NCBI GenBank assembly: GCA_030426845.1
Contig: JAUHXR010000028.1
Location: 1-46,843, forward strand
Reading direction: 5' to 3'
Length of the DNA: 46,843 nt
From: Polyangia bacterium
Lineage (GTDB): Bacteria; Myxococcota_A; Polyangia; Polyangiales; Sandaracinaceae
Positions 26,701 through 33,925 of the stretch are shown in pieces; positions within the stretch are counted from its first letter, which is position 1, and every line of letters starts with the position of its first letter. Under the pieces are notes generated by a model. It did no database searches. It was not told the DNA's origin and saw only the letters and a list, made by a program, of their open reading frames with translations. Both the position numbers and the translations under genes were made by a program.

Positions 26701-27960
26701 GCGTGCTCGCCGAGCTACGACGACTGCAACGGCAGCGCGGCCGACGGCTGCGAGACGGACCTCGACACGACGATCACCCACTGCGGCGCGTGCGGGAACA
26801 CGTGCCCGAACCGCGCCAACTCCTCGCGCACCTGCGTCGGCGGGGCCTGCGGCTTCACCTGCAACGCGGGCTACGACGACTGCAACGCGAGCGCGACCGA
26901 CGGCTGCGAGACCAACCTCAACGCCGACGTGACGAGCTGCGGGGTCTGCGGCAACACCTGCCCGACCCGCCCGAACTCGACCCCGCTCTGCACGGCGGGC
27001 GCCTGCGGCTTCTCGTGCAACGCGGGCTACGCCGACTGCAACGGCAACCCGTCCGACGGCTGCGAAGTCTTCACCGGCACCGACCTCAACAACTGCGGCG
27101 GCTGCGGGACGGTCTGCCCGACGCGGGCCAACGCGACCCGGACCTGCGCGGCCGGCTCGTGCGGCTTCACCTGCGACGCGAGCTACGGCGACTGCAACGG
27201 CAACCCGGCGGACGGCTGCGAGAACTTCCTCGACGACGACGCGCTGAACTGCGGCGGCTGCGGCACCGTCTGCCCCACCCGCCCCAACTCGAGCCGGTTC
27301 TGCTCGGGCGGCGCGTGCGGCTACAACTGCGACGTCGGGTTCGGCGAGTGCAACGGCTCGCAGCCCGACGGCTGCGAGGTGAACCTCCAGACGAGCCCCA
27401 CCAACTGCGGCTCGTGCGGCTTCACCTGCAACATCCCGAACGCGGTCGAGTCGTGCGCGGCGGGCATCTGCGCGATCAACTCCTGCGACCCCGGCTTCTA
27501 CGACGTCGACGGCGCGACGGGCAACGGCTGCGAGTGCCTCGACTCGACGCCCGCCAACACCTGCACGAGCGCGACGAACGCGGGGACCCTCAACGCGGGC
27601 GGGACGGCCAACTTCACCGGCAAGGTGGTCAGCGACACCGAGAGCGACTGGTACCAGGTCAGCTTCCCGATCGTGGGCGGCGCCGGCGGGCAGCTCGGCG
27701 GGAGCACCCCGACGATCGGGTTCAGCTCCAACCCGGGCAACGTGTTCCGCTTCGACCTGGTCGGTGGCTCGTGCGGCGGGCCCAACCCGTGGTGCGGCAA
27801 CGGGCTGACCTCGTTCACGATCACCGACAACGTCAGCGACGTGGCCCAGGGCTTCCGCACCCGCACCACCCCCTGGCCCACCACGGTGTGGGTGCGGGTG
27901 TACCGGATCATGAGCGGGCTGAGCTGCGCCGACTACTCCATCAGCTTCAGCCGCCCATGA
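23701..27960 (+). CDS. Giant cysteine-rich repeat lipoprotein
   Basis: 1419 aa. Signal peptide with lipobox LLAVGC (Cys36). Three repeat types follow. Type A (about 40-380) has C(N/S)TGN(P/D)C, a Gly/Thr run, then CVPDG...G..CG. Type B (about 360-820) has CDVEEVCDGTG..CPADRFAPSGT.C units resembling disintegrin-like repeats. Type C (about 835-1240) has roughly ten units of about 40 residues, NCGACG(N/S)(T/V)CP..N....C..G.CG(F/Y).C...Y.DCNG...DGCE. The last ~160 residues are Cys-poor and beta-rich (TANFTGKVVSDTESDWYQVSFP), like a PPC-type domain. Cys spacing implies a long disulphide-stapled rod on the cell surface, perhaps an adhesin or stalk. Such repeats are often mislabelled in databases. 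Three close genes follow downstream on the same strand. Confidence 0.85.
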   Translation: MDTRRRAWLALAAFPAVPSTVLSAVLPIALLAVGCQTDRCPPGVTDSIFCRSFVDANVPGCTDGATCSPPDDLCAVGVMRCLTADGPTCEVTGRLSEGDPCGGGGFQCAADGTCSICLDGAVCNTGNPCLGGHMDCGATPPTCVPDTPADGQPCGTGGVCGGEVCSECIPDVICNTGNPCTRGITRCVDASTTECVPDGSTPAGVSCGEGLACNGSGGCDACDPGAICNTGNPCTTGRTDCGSGSPVCVPDGDVSPGTGCGSGGICSGAGECSECIDGIVCNTGNPCTQGTQTCPSGNPVCTADRNLPSGVRCGVGMACDGSGNCSMCVPGEPCVTAACQEGTTDCATGMAVCLATGPAPAGAVCRPRADACDVEEVCDGTGAACPADRFAPSGTACIDRGMCDGAGICIPFCVDGTPCSTGNDCEIGTTDCSSGVPMCVSGGPEAFGTVCRASTGECDAEETCDGVGLTCPADADQPPGTVCTGGVCDTMGMCVACVDGAPCTTANPCEAGTLDCSSGMPVCQPSGPATAGTLCRASAGICDVEERCDGTTTACPPDAFDATTVCRASAAVCDADETCNGGGPDCPPDLPAPVGTICPTGVCNDAAMCVPCTPGVACSTGNDCEDGVIDCSGGAPACVSAGPRANGTVCRAAASACDAEEVCDGTSLTCPPDIPLAAGTTCRPVVGACDVPEVCDGIRFICPPNSVSPAGTTCRAAAGACDAPEACDGVRNTCPPDLLATAGTVCRAALDVCDQDEVCSGTAPTCPADQLRPLGSICRMAVDVCDQTETCTGADVACPPNQFTTLGTVCPAGVCDGSGGCSMCGGICPARPNATTTCGGSCGYACLAGYDDCNGSAPDGCEINTDMDIANCGACGSVCPTPANANPTCSGAVCGYGCFPSFADCNGSGGDGCEINTSTDIFHCGGCGNACPGRANATTSCTTGSCGFSCNPTYADCNGSATDGCEVDTSVNLANCGACGNACPSRPNSSPTCTGGACGFACSPSYDDCNGSAADGCETDLDTTITHCGACGNTCPNRANSSRTCVGGACGFTCNAGYDDCNASATDGCETNLNADVTSCGVCGNTCPTRPNSTPLCTAGACGFSCNAGYADCNGNPSDGCEVFTGTDLNNCGGCGTVCPTRANATRTCAAGSCGFTCDASYGDCNGNPADGCENFLDDDALNCGGCGTVCPTRPNSSRFCSGGACGYNCDVGFGECNGSQPDGCEVNLQTSPTNCGSCGFTCNIPNAVESCAAGICAINSCDPGFYDVDGATGNGCECLDSTPANTCTSATNAGTLNAGGTANFTGKVVSDTESDWYQVSFPIVGGAGGQLGGSTPTIGFSSNPGNVFRFDLVGGSCGGPNPWCGNGLTSFTITDNVSDVAQGFRTRTTPWPTTVWVRVYRIMSGLSCADYSISFSRP

Positions 27961-27978
27961 GGTAGGCTCGGGTCAGCG

Positions 27979-28854
27979 ATGTCTCCGCGCGCCGTCCAGC
28001 TCGTCTGCTCCCTCGCCGCGATCGCGGCCCTCCTCGTGCCCGCGGCCGCATCGGCCCACCCGCTCGTCGACCAGGCGCGCGCTCAGTACGACGCGACCCG
28101 GCACCGCGAGGCGCTCGAGCTGCTCGACCGGGCCGAGGAGGAGCGCGACCTCACGCGCGCCGACCTCGAGGAGCTGCTCCTCCTCAAGGCGATGATCCAC
28201 CGGGCGCTGCGTCAGATGGATCTCGCCGAGGTCGACATGTTCCGGCTCGCGAGCCTCGATCCGTCCCGCGAGCTCGGACGCGAGGTGCCGCCTCAGCTCC
28301 GGCGCGTCTTCGAGCAGGTCCTCGAGCGGGTGCCCGGCCCGGTGCGGGTCGAGGTCCGCGCGGAGCGCGCCGGCGAGGTGGTGACGATCCGCGCCGAGGT
28401 CCTCGACGACGTGGCCGCGCTGGCCCAGGGCTTCCGCATCTTCGGCCGGGCCGACGGCGGGCCCCTGCGCCAGAGCACCGAGGCGCGACTGGACGTGACC
28501 GCCCTCCCCCACCAGGACGCGGAGTACTGGGCCGAGGTCATCGGGCCGGGCGGCGCCCCCATCGCGACCTTCGGCACGGAGGCCGCGCCCGAGCGGCTCC
28601 CGGGCGACGGCGCGGCGACCCCGGTCGGCGGCGATCCCGATCCGGCGGGCACCGACCCGGGCAGCGACCCCTCGACCGGCGAGGACGAGGGGGTGCCGGT
28701 CTGGCCGTTCCTCGTCGGCGGCGCGGCGATCGTGGTGGGGGTCGCGATCGTGCTCGCGGTCGTCCTGACCCAGCCGTCGGACGAGAGCCAGCTCACCCGT
28801 CCCACGGTCACCGGCCTCGCGGCTGCGCCCCTCACCTTGCTAGCCTTCGACTGA
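27979..28854 (+). CDS. Secreted/membrane-anchored helical protein, kinase partner
   Basis: 291 aa. N-terminal signal peptide (about 1-26, ending ASA). Residues about 27-120 are helical and TPR-like (LVDQARAQYDATRHREALELLDRAEEE). Residues about 120-200 are beta-rich (VRVEVRAERAGEVVTIRAEVLD), followed by an acidic Pro/Gly/Asp linker. One transmembrane helix is at about 235-258 (VWPFLVGGAAIVVGVAIVLAVVLT), with a short tail. The sensor-like part would lie outside the cytoplasm. The stop codon shares one base with the ATG of the downstream kinase gene (TGATG), so the two are coupled and probably form one signalling unit. No enzymatic motif is seen. Confidence 0.75.
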   Translation: MSPRAVQLVCSLAAIAALLVPAAASAHPLVDQARAQYDATRHREALELLDRAEEERDLTRADLEELLLLKAMIHRALRQMDLAEVDMFRLASLDPSRELGREVPPQLRRVFEQVLERVPGPVRVEVRAERAGEVVTIRAEVLDDVAALAQGFRIFGRADGGPLRQSTEARLDVTALPHQDAEYWAEVIGPGGAPIATFGTEAAPERLPGDGAATPVGGDPDPAGTDPGSDPSTGEDEGVPVWPFLVGGAAIVVGVAIVLAVVLTQPSDESQLTRPTVTGLAAAPLTLLAFD

Positions 28855-30704
28855 TGACCCTCAAGCCGGCGCCTGCCCCTCCTTCGGGTCGCATCGGTCG
28901 CTACGAGGTCGGAGCGTCCATCGCCGCGGGCGGCATGGCGACGGTGTACCTCGCGCGCATGAGCGGGCCGCAGGGCTTCGAGAAGCTCGTCGCGCTCAAG
29001 CGGGTCCACCCGCACCTCGCGCAGGAGCCGGCGTTCGTCGAGATGTTCCTCGACGAGGCCAATATCGCCTCGCGCATCCAGCACCCGAACGTCTGCCAGG
29101 TCTTCGACTTCGGCAGCGAGAACGACGACTACTTCATCGCGATGGAGTTCCTCGTGGGCGAGACGCTCTCGAAGGTCCAGCGCGCGGTCGCGCACTCGGA
29201 GCTGCTCCACCACGCGCGCCGGCCCTACGTCCTCACCCGGCTGATCGTCGACGCGTGCGAGGGCCTGCACGCCGCCCACGAGCTGCGCGGGCGCGACGGC
29301 GAGCTGATGAACGTCGTCCACCGCGACATCTCGCCGCAGAACGTCTTCATCACCTTCGACGGCAACGCGAAGATCGTCGACTTCGGCATCGCGAGCGCCT
29401 CCGACCGGCTCCACCAGACGTCGTCGGGCACCGTGAAGGGCAAGTTCGCCTACATGGCCCCCGAGCAGGCCAACGGCAAAGGCGTCGATCGCCGCTCGGA
29501 CGTCTGGGCCCTCGGGGTGGTCTTGTGGGAGCTGCTCGCGTTCCGGCGCCTCTTCCGCCGGGACACCCCGGGCCAGTCCCTCGCCGCGCTGCTCCACGAC
29601 GAGATCATCCCGCCGTCGCAGGTCTCGCCCCTCGCGCCGCCGGAGCTCGACGCGATCGTCCTGCGCGCGCTCGAGCGCGACCCCGACAAGCGCTACCCGA
29701 CCGCCCGCGAGCTCGGCCGCGATCTGCTGCGCACCACCGGCCGCCTCGGCGACCCTGTCGACCGCGCGGAGGTCGAGGAGTGGATGGAGACGCTCTTCCC
29801 CGACGGGAAGCGGCGCCACGAGATGATGCTCGAGACCGCGCGCTGGGGCGCGGCGGAGGCCACCGAGCTGAGCGAGCCCTCGGTGTCGGACGTGATCAGC
29901 CGCAGCTCCTGGAGCGGGATCAAGGGCGACGTGGTCGACGAGGCGGAGGTGGAGCTGCTGCTCGACGACAGCCTGACGCAGGCGTCCGAGCCGCCGCCTC
30001 CGCTGGCCGCGCCGCGCGATCCGGCGCCGCCGCGGCTCGCCGCGCCCTCGGCGGGCGAGGCGCCGTCCCTCACGCCGACCGCGGTCCCCAAGGTCGCCCC
30101 GAGCGGGTCGCCGTGGCCGCGCCGCATCGGGCTCGGTGCGCTCTTCCTGCTGCTCTCGTTCTTGACCGGCTTCGGCCTCTTCATGCTGGTCGGCCCCGAG
30201 GAGATCGGCGGCGAGCCACCCTCCCAGGTCGCAGCCGCGGAGCCGGCGGCCCCCGCGGGCGACGATGGGTCCACCCCTTCCGATCCAGCCGCGGGCGCGC
30301 AGGCCGGCGAGGGCGAGGCCGGCGAGGGTGAGGCCGAAGCGGAGGAGACCGACGAGGGCGAGGCCGAGGAGACGGCGGCGGGGGACACCGACGAAGGCGA
30401 GACCGGCGAGGCCGAAGAGGTGTCGGCGGGCTCGGATCGGAGCGCCCCCTCACGGCGGCGCCGCCGCCGCCGCGACCCGGGCGCGACCTCTTCCGGGACC
30501 GGCACGGTGATCGTCTCCACCCCGGGGGGCTGGGCCAACGTCTACGACCAGCGCGGGCGCTTCCTCGGGGAGACCCCCCTGACCGTGAGCCTCCCGGGCG
30601 GCTCGCACCGGCTGTCGCTGCGACCGTACGGCCAGCCGCCGTCGCGCTCGGTCACCGTCAACGTCACACCGGGCCAGACCTCGCGGGTCAACCGCCCGCT
30701 CTGA
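28854..30704 (+). CDS. Membrane-bound serine/threonine protein kinase with PEGA-like C-terminus
   Basis: 616 aa. PknB-type kinase domain at about 17-290: glycine loop AAGGMATVY (23-31), the VALKR lysine, Glu in the C-helix (FLDEANIASRIQHPN), HRDISPQNVF catalytic loop, DFG metal site, APE and DVWALGVVLWELL. The loop has Ser where most kinases have Lys (HRDxSPQN), common in myxobacterial kinases. A proline/acidic linker, one transmembrane helix at about 424-444 (LGALFLLLSFLTGFGLFMLVG), an acidic low-complexity stretch and an eight-Arg run follow. The end (about 545-616) is a PEGA-like beta domain (GTVIVSTPGGWANVYDQ, LGETPLTVSLPGGSHRL). It should phosphorylate proteins in response to envelope signals with the overlapping upstream gene. 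Confidence 0.92.
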   Translation: MTLKPAPAPPSGRIGRYEVGASIAAGGMATVYLARMSGPQGFEKLVALKRVHPHLAQEPAFVEMFLDEANIASRIQHPNVCQVFDFGSENDDYFIAMEFLVGETLSKVQRAVAHSELLHHARRPYVLTRLIVDACEGLHAAHELRGRDGELMNVVHRDISPQNVFITFDGNAKIVDFGIASASDRLHQTSSGTVKGKFAYMAPEQANGKGVDRRSDVWALGVVLWELLAFRRLFRRDTPGQSLAALLHDEIIPPSQVSPLAPPELDAIVLRALERDPDKRYPTARELGRDLLRTTGRLGDPVDRAEVEEWMETLFPDGKRRHEMMLETARWGAAEATELSEPSVSDVISRSSWSGIKGDVVDEAEVELLLDDSLTQASEPPPPLAAPRDPAPPRLAAPSAGEAPSLTPTAVPKVAPSGSPWPRRIGLGALFLLLSFLTGFGLFMLVGPEEIGGEPPSQVAAAEPAAPAGDDGSTPSDPAAGAQAGEGEAGEGEAEAEETDEGEAEETAAGDTDEGETGEAEEVSAGSDRSAPSRRRRRRRDPGATSSGTGTVIVSTPGGWANVYDQRGRFLGETPLTVSLPGGSHRLSLRPYGQPPSRSVTVNVTPGQTSRVNRPL

Positions 30705-30723
30705 GGCCAGTCGCCGCTCAGCG

Positions 30724-31617
30724 TCAGTCGGGCCGGCGCGTCCCGATCTCGCCGCGCATCACGCGCCGGTTGAGATCGGCCAGGTGGCGCCGGACGGACA
30801 CGCTCTCGGCCGCCCGCGGCCAGCGCCGCAGGAACGTGCGCAGCGCGTTGCGGGCCTCGTCGATGTCCTCGAGATCCTCGGACGCGTTCGCGTAGAGCAG
30901 CAGCGCGTCGTCCTGGAGGTCGCGGTTGATCGTCTGATCGACCACCTGCTGCGCGAGCACGCGCGCCTCCGCGTGGCGGTCGAGCCGAACCAGGGCGCGG
31001 GCGAGCTGGTACTTCACCGCCGGGATGTGCGACGCGTCCTCCTTGAGGCGGATCGCCTCCTGGAACGCCTCGGCCGCCTCCGCGTAGCGGCCGGTCCGCA
31101 TCAGGTCGAGCCCGCTCTGGTAGGCCTCGAGCGACAGATCGAGGTGGAACCGGTCCACCGTGTCGCGGAAGAACGCGGCCTCCGCGCGCGAGAGCTGCTC
31201 GCGCCGCAGCTCGGGCCACTGCTCGACCGCCTCGGTGCGGCGCCGCTCGCGGATGCGCCGATAGAACTGGGCGGCCGCGTTCTCGGCCCGGGCGCGCCGC
31301 TCGGCCTGGTCGTTGGCCTCGTCGAGCTCCGCCTGGAGCTCCGCGAGGCGCCCGCCGAGGCGCTCGTTCTCGCGCTCGATCTCGGCGACGCGGTAGTTGG
31401 TCGCGAGCCAGAGGCCGACGAAGGAGAGGCTCGCGAACAGGATGTACGCGATCCAGCTGTTCCACACGAAGCGCCGCTCGTAGCCGGCCTGACGCTTGGC
31501 GATGGACTTGATATCGGCCGCGAGGGAGTTGGTGAGGTTGTTCGTCTTGATGACGAGCCCGCGCGACTCGATGATCTCCTTCTTGATCTCGCGGATCTCC
31601 TCGTCGACCTCGCGCAT
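30724..31617 (-). CDS. Coiled-coil/TPR membrane protein
   Basis: 297 aa. An N-terminal charged amphipathic helix (DEEIREIKKEIIESRG) is followed by one transmembrane helix at about 54-73 (SWIAYILFASLSFVGLWLA). A coiled coil comes next (about 76-120, IERENERLGGRLAELQAELDEANDQAERRARAENAA). A helical-repeat part with TPR-like units fills about 155-280 (YQSGLDLMRTGRYAEAAEAFQEAIRLKEDA; VKYQLARALVRLDRHAEARVLAQQVVDQ). The layout suggests a membrane-tethered scaffold; orientation cannot be told with certainty. It converges on the kinase gene with a 19-base gap. Function unknown. Confidence 0.75.
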   Translation of the reverse strand: MREVDEEIREIKKEIIESRGLVIKTNNLTNSLAADIKSIAKRQAGYERRFVWNSWIAYILFASLSFVGLWLATNYRVAEIERENERLGGRLAELQAELDEANDQAERRARAENAAAQFYRRIRERRRTEAVEQWPELRREQLSRAEAAFFRDTVDRFHLDLSLEAYQSGLDLMRTGRYAEAAEAFQEAIRLKEDASHIPAVKYQLARALVRLDRHAEARVLAQQVVDQTINRDLQDDALLLYANASEDLEDIDEARNALRTFLRRWPRAAESVSVRRHLADLNRRVMRGEIGTRRPD

Positions 31618-31742
31618 GACTCGGCGGCGTAGCCCGCGACGCCAGGTGGGGCAAGGCCCGGACCCCGGGGGTCAGCACGCTTGACCCACGCCGGGTGCCC
31701 GGCTACCACGCGGGCCGGTCGTACCGTTCGACGGGAGTAGTG

Positions 31743-32204
31743 ATGCATCGAACCCCCTGGACCCCCGGCGCCCCCCTCAGCACGCTGCGCCGCGTCGCGC
31801 TCGCGCTGACCGTGGTGGGCGGCCTCGCCGTGATCCCCGGCTGCGGCGGCGGATCCTGGTCGTACAACGTGGTCGGGACCGACCGCGACCCCGGCGCCGA
31901 GGGGCAGCTCCAGGTCGAGCGCATCGAGGGCGGCAACCGGCTCGTGACCGCGTCGCTGTCACACCTGACGCCCCCCAGCCGCCTCGGCGAGGGCCTGACC
32001 ACCTTCGTGATGTGGTTCCGCGACGAGCGCGGTCAGTCGACCAAGGCGGGCGGCCTCGAGTACGACGAGGACTCGCGCAGCGGCCGCGCGACCGCCACCA
32101 CGCCGATGACCCGCTTCGAGGTCATCGTCACTGCGGAGCGACGGGCCGACGTGGTCGAGCCCAGCGAGAACGTCATCTTCCGGCAGCGCGTACGCGCGGA
32201 GTAA
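31743..32204 (+). CDS. Small hypothetical lipoprotein upstream of efp
   Basis: 153 aa. Signal peptide with lipobox VIPGC (about Cys34), then a Gly-rich patch and a compact beta-rich domain (QLQVERIEGGNRLVTASLSHL; EVIVTAERRADVVEPSENVIFRQRV). I recognise no family. I used the ATG at 31743, with GGGAG about 7 bases upstream, rather than an ATG 16 codons earlier. Its TAA stop is part of the Shine-Dalgarno of efp, so the lipoprotein, efp and epmA probably form one rightward transcript. Confidence 0.7.
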   Translation: MHRTPWTPGAPLSTLRRVALALTVVGGLAVIPGCGGGSWSYNVVGTDRDPGAEGQLQVERIEGGNRLVTASLSHLTPPSRLGEGLTTFVMWFRDERGQSTKAGGLEYDEDSRSGRATATTPMTRFEVIVTAERRADVVEPSENVIFRQRVRAE

Positions 32205-32214
32205 GGAGCGAACG

Positions 32215-32775
32215 GTGGACACCTCGGACATCCGAAAGAACCTCAAGATCGTCCTCGACGGGAGCCCCTACGCGATCGTCGACCACCAGTTCGTCAAGCC
32301 GGGCAAGGGGCAGGCGTTCACCCGCACCAAGCTCAAGAACATGATCACCGGGGCGGTGCTGGAGAAGACCTTCAAGAGCGGCGAGAAGCTCGAGAAGGCC
32401 GACATCTCCGAGCGGCAGATGCAGTACCTCTACCCCGAGGGCGAGATGTACGTCTTCATGGACACGGGGACGTACGAGCAGATCCATCTCGCCAAGGACG
32501 TCCTCGAGGACACGCCGGACTACCTCCTCGACGGGATGATGGTCGACGTCCTCTTCTGGGGCGAGAAGCCGATCGGCTGCACCCCGCCGACCTTCGTCGA
32601 GCTCGAGGTCGTCGAGACCGAGCCGGGCTTCAAGGGCGACACGACGTCCAACGTGGGGAAGCCCGCGACGCTCGCGACCGGCAAGGAGATCAGCGTCCCG
32701 CTCTTCGTCAACCAGGGCGACGTCCTCAAGGTCGACACGCGCACCGGCACCTACGTCGAGCGCGTCAAGAAGTAA
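32215..32775 (+). CDS. efp: Translation elongation factor P
   Basis: 186 aa with the usual three-domain EF-P layout. It binds stalled ribosomes between the P and E sites and helps peptide-bond formation at proline runs. The loop FVKPGKGQAF carries the modifiable Lys31 (position 34 in E. coli), with the KPGKGQAF context of beta-lysylated EF-Ps rather than the rhamnosylated Arg type. The end has GDVLKVDTRTGTYVERVK, the OB-fold signature. The GTG start is preceded by AAGGAG about 8 bases upstream. The modifying enzyme gene epmA follows after three bases, agreeing with the Lys loop. Confidence 0.96.
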   Translation: MDTSDIRKNLKIVLDGSPYAIVDHQFVKPGKGQAFTRTKLKNMITGAVLEKTFKSGEKLEKADISERQMQYLYPEGEMYVFMDTGTYEQIHLAKDVLEDTPDYLLDGMMVDVLFWGEKPIGCTPPTFVELEVVETEPGFKGDTTSNVGKPATLATGKEISVPLFVNQGDVLKVDTRTGTYVERVKK

Positions 32776-32778
32776 CGC

Positions 32779-33735
32779 GTGAGCCCGAGCGGGCGCGAGG
32801 GAGACCGCGCGCGGACCGAGCGCGCGCTCGAGGCCTTGCGCCTGCGGGCGCGCGTCGTCCGCGAGGTCCGCGCCTACTTCGAGGAGGAGGGCTTCCTCGA
32901 GGTCGAGACGCCGCTCGCGGTGCCGAGCCCGGGGCTCGACCTGCACCTCGACGCGTTCGCGGTCGACGGCTTCGACGCGCCGCGGTGGCTGATCACGAGC
33001 CCCGAGTACCAGATGAAGCGCCTCCTCGCGGGCGGCGCCGGCCCGATCTTCCAGATCGCGCGCTGCTTCCGACGAGGCGAGCGCGGCCGCCACCACGAGC
33101 CCGAGTTCACGATGCTCGAGTGGTATCGGCCCGACGCGGGCGCCGAGGACGTGATGCGCGACACCGAGCGGCTCGTCGCCCGGGCCGCGGCAGCGATCCA
33201 CGGGGAGGCCGCGATCGAGCGCGACGGCGCCCGCATCGACCTCACGCCGCCGTGGCCCCGCCACACCGTCGCGGAGCTCTTCGCGGCCCACGCAGGTCGC
33301 GCGGTGCATGACGTCTTGCCCGACGAAGAGGCGTTCTTCCGCGCGTGGATCGAGCGCGTGGAGCCTGCGCTCGGCCCCGAGCCGCGCTTCGTGACCCGCT
33401 GGCCAGCGTCGATGGCGTCCCTCGCGCGCCTCGCCGACGACGACCCGCGCTGGGCCCTGCGGTTCGAGGCCTACCTGGGCGGCGTCGAGCTCTGCAACGG
33501 CTTCGACGAGCTGACCGATCCGGTCGAGCAGCGCGGTCGCCTCGAGCGCGATCACGCGGCACGCCTCCGCGAGGGCCTGCCGCCCTACCCGATCGACGAG
33601 CGGTTCCTGGGCGCCCTCGAGGAGGGCCTGCCACCGAGCGGGGGCAACGCGCTCGGGCTCGACCGGCTGGTGATGCTGATCGCCGGCGCGGCCTCGATCG
33701 CGGACGTGATGGCCCTCCCGAGCGGGCGGCTCTGA
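32779..33735 (+). CDS. epmA: EF-P--(R)-beta-lysine ligase EpmA
   Basis: 318 aa class II lysyl-tRNA-synthetase paralogue that lacks the tRNA-binding N-domain and attaches (R)-beta-lysine to the EF-P lysine. Motif 1: EEEGFLEVETPLAVPSPGLD. Motif 2: FQIARCFRRGERGRHHEPEFTMLEWYR. Motif 3: SGGNALGLDRLVMLIAG. Also present are TSPEYQMKRLLAGG and VELCNGFDELTDP. It sits three bases after efp, which it modifies. EpmB (lysine 2,3-aminomutase), which supplies beta-lysine, is not in this window. A GTG start is used. Confidence 0.95.
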   Translation: MSPSGREGDRARTERALEALRLRARVVREVRAYFEEEGFLEVETPLAVPSPGLDLHLDAFAVDGFDAPRWLITSPEYQMKRLLAGGAGPIFQIARCFRRGERGRHHEPEFTMLEWYRPDAGAEDVMRDTERLVARAAAAIHGEAAIERDGARIDLTPPWPRHTVAELFAAHAGRAVHDVLPDEEAFFRAWIERVEPALGPEPRFVTRWPASMASLARLADDDPRWALRFEAYLGGVELCNGFDELTDPVEQRGRLERDHAARLREGLPPYPIDERFLGALEEGLPPSGGNALGLDRLVMLIAGAASIADVMALPSGRL

Positions 33736-33785
33736 CCGGAGCGAGCGCGGGCGGCGCCCCTGGGAGCCGGGGCGACGGCCCGCTG

Positions 33786-33913
33786 GCAGCCCGTTGAAGA
33801 ATCGACCGTGATGGATCGCGGTTGCGAGGGCGCGCCTGCGTGGCGCGGCGGGACGAGGGAATCCCGGAGGCTCCCCGCCGTGAGGCGCACGGGGAGGTTC
33901 TTCAACGGGCTGC
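33786..33913 (+). repeat. MITE-like inverted-repeat element, copy 2
   Basis: A 128-bp element with 16-bp perfect terminal inverted repeats (GCAGCCCGTTGAAGAA at 33786-33801 and its complement at 33898-33913). It matches the copy at 250-410, in the opposite orientation, with few mismatches, but lacks about 33 internal bases. Its right end abuts TATCCT, the probable -10 element of the next gene. No target duplication is evident. A short frame opening with MMDRGCEG inside it, present in both copies, is not credible as a gene. Confidence 0.85.
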
Positions 33914-33919
33914 TATCCT
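33914..33919 (+). promoter_or_regulatory. Candidate leaderless -10 element beside the repeat
   Basis: TATCCT starts on the first base after the repeat and is followed by exactly 6 bases (GCTCGC) before the GTG at 33926. No Shine-Dalgarno exists. Any -35 or upstream contact would lie inside the repeat, so the repeat may now form part of this promoter. Confidence 0.42.
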
Positions 33920-33925
33920 GCTCGC

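Noticed and set aside
26160..27480. Regular ~120-base repeats as a possible CRISPR array
   Set aside because: The periodicity comes from protein repeats in a continuous reading frame; the units are diverged and have no constant repeat with unique spacers.
23701..27960. Labelling the cysteine-rich protein as an enzyme or as a true disintegrin
   Set aside because: Such names come from repeat-driven matches. There is no catalytic domain, only repeated Cys patterns behind a lipobox.
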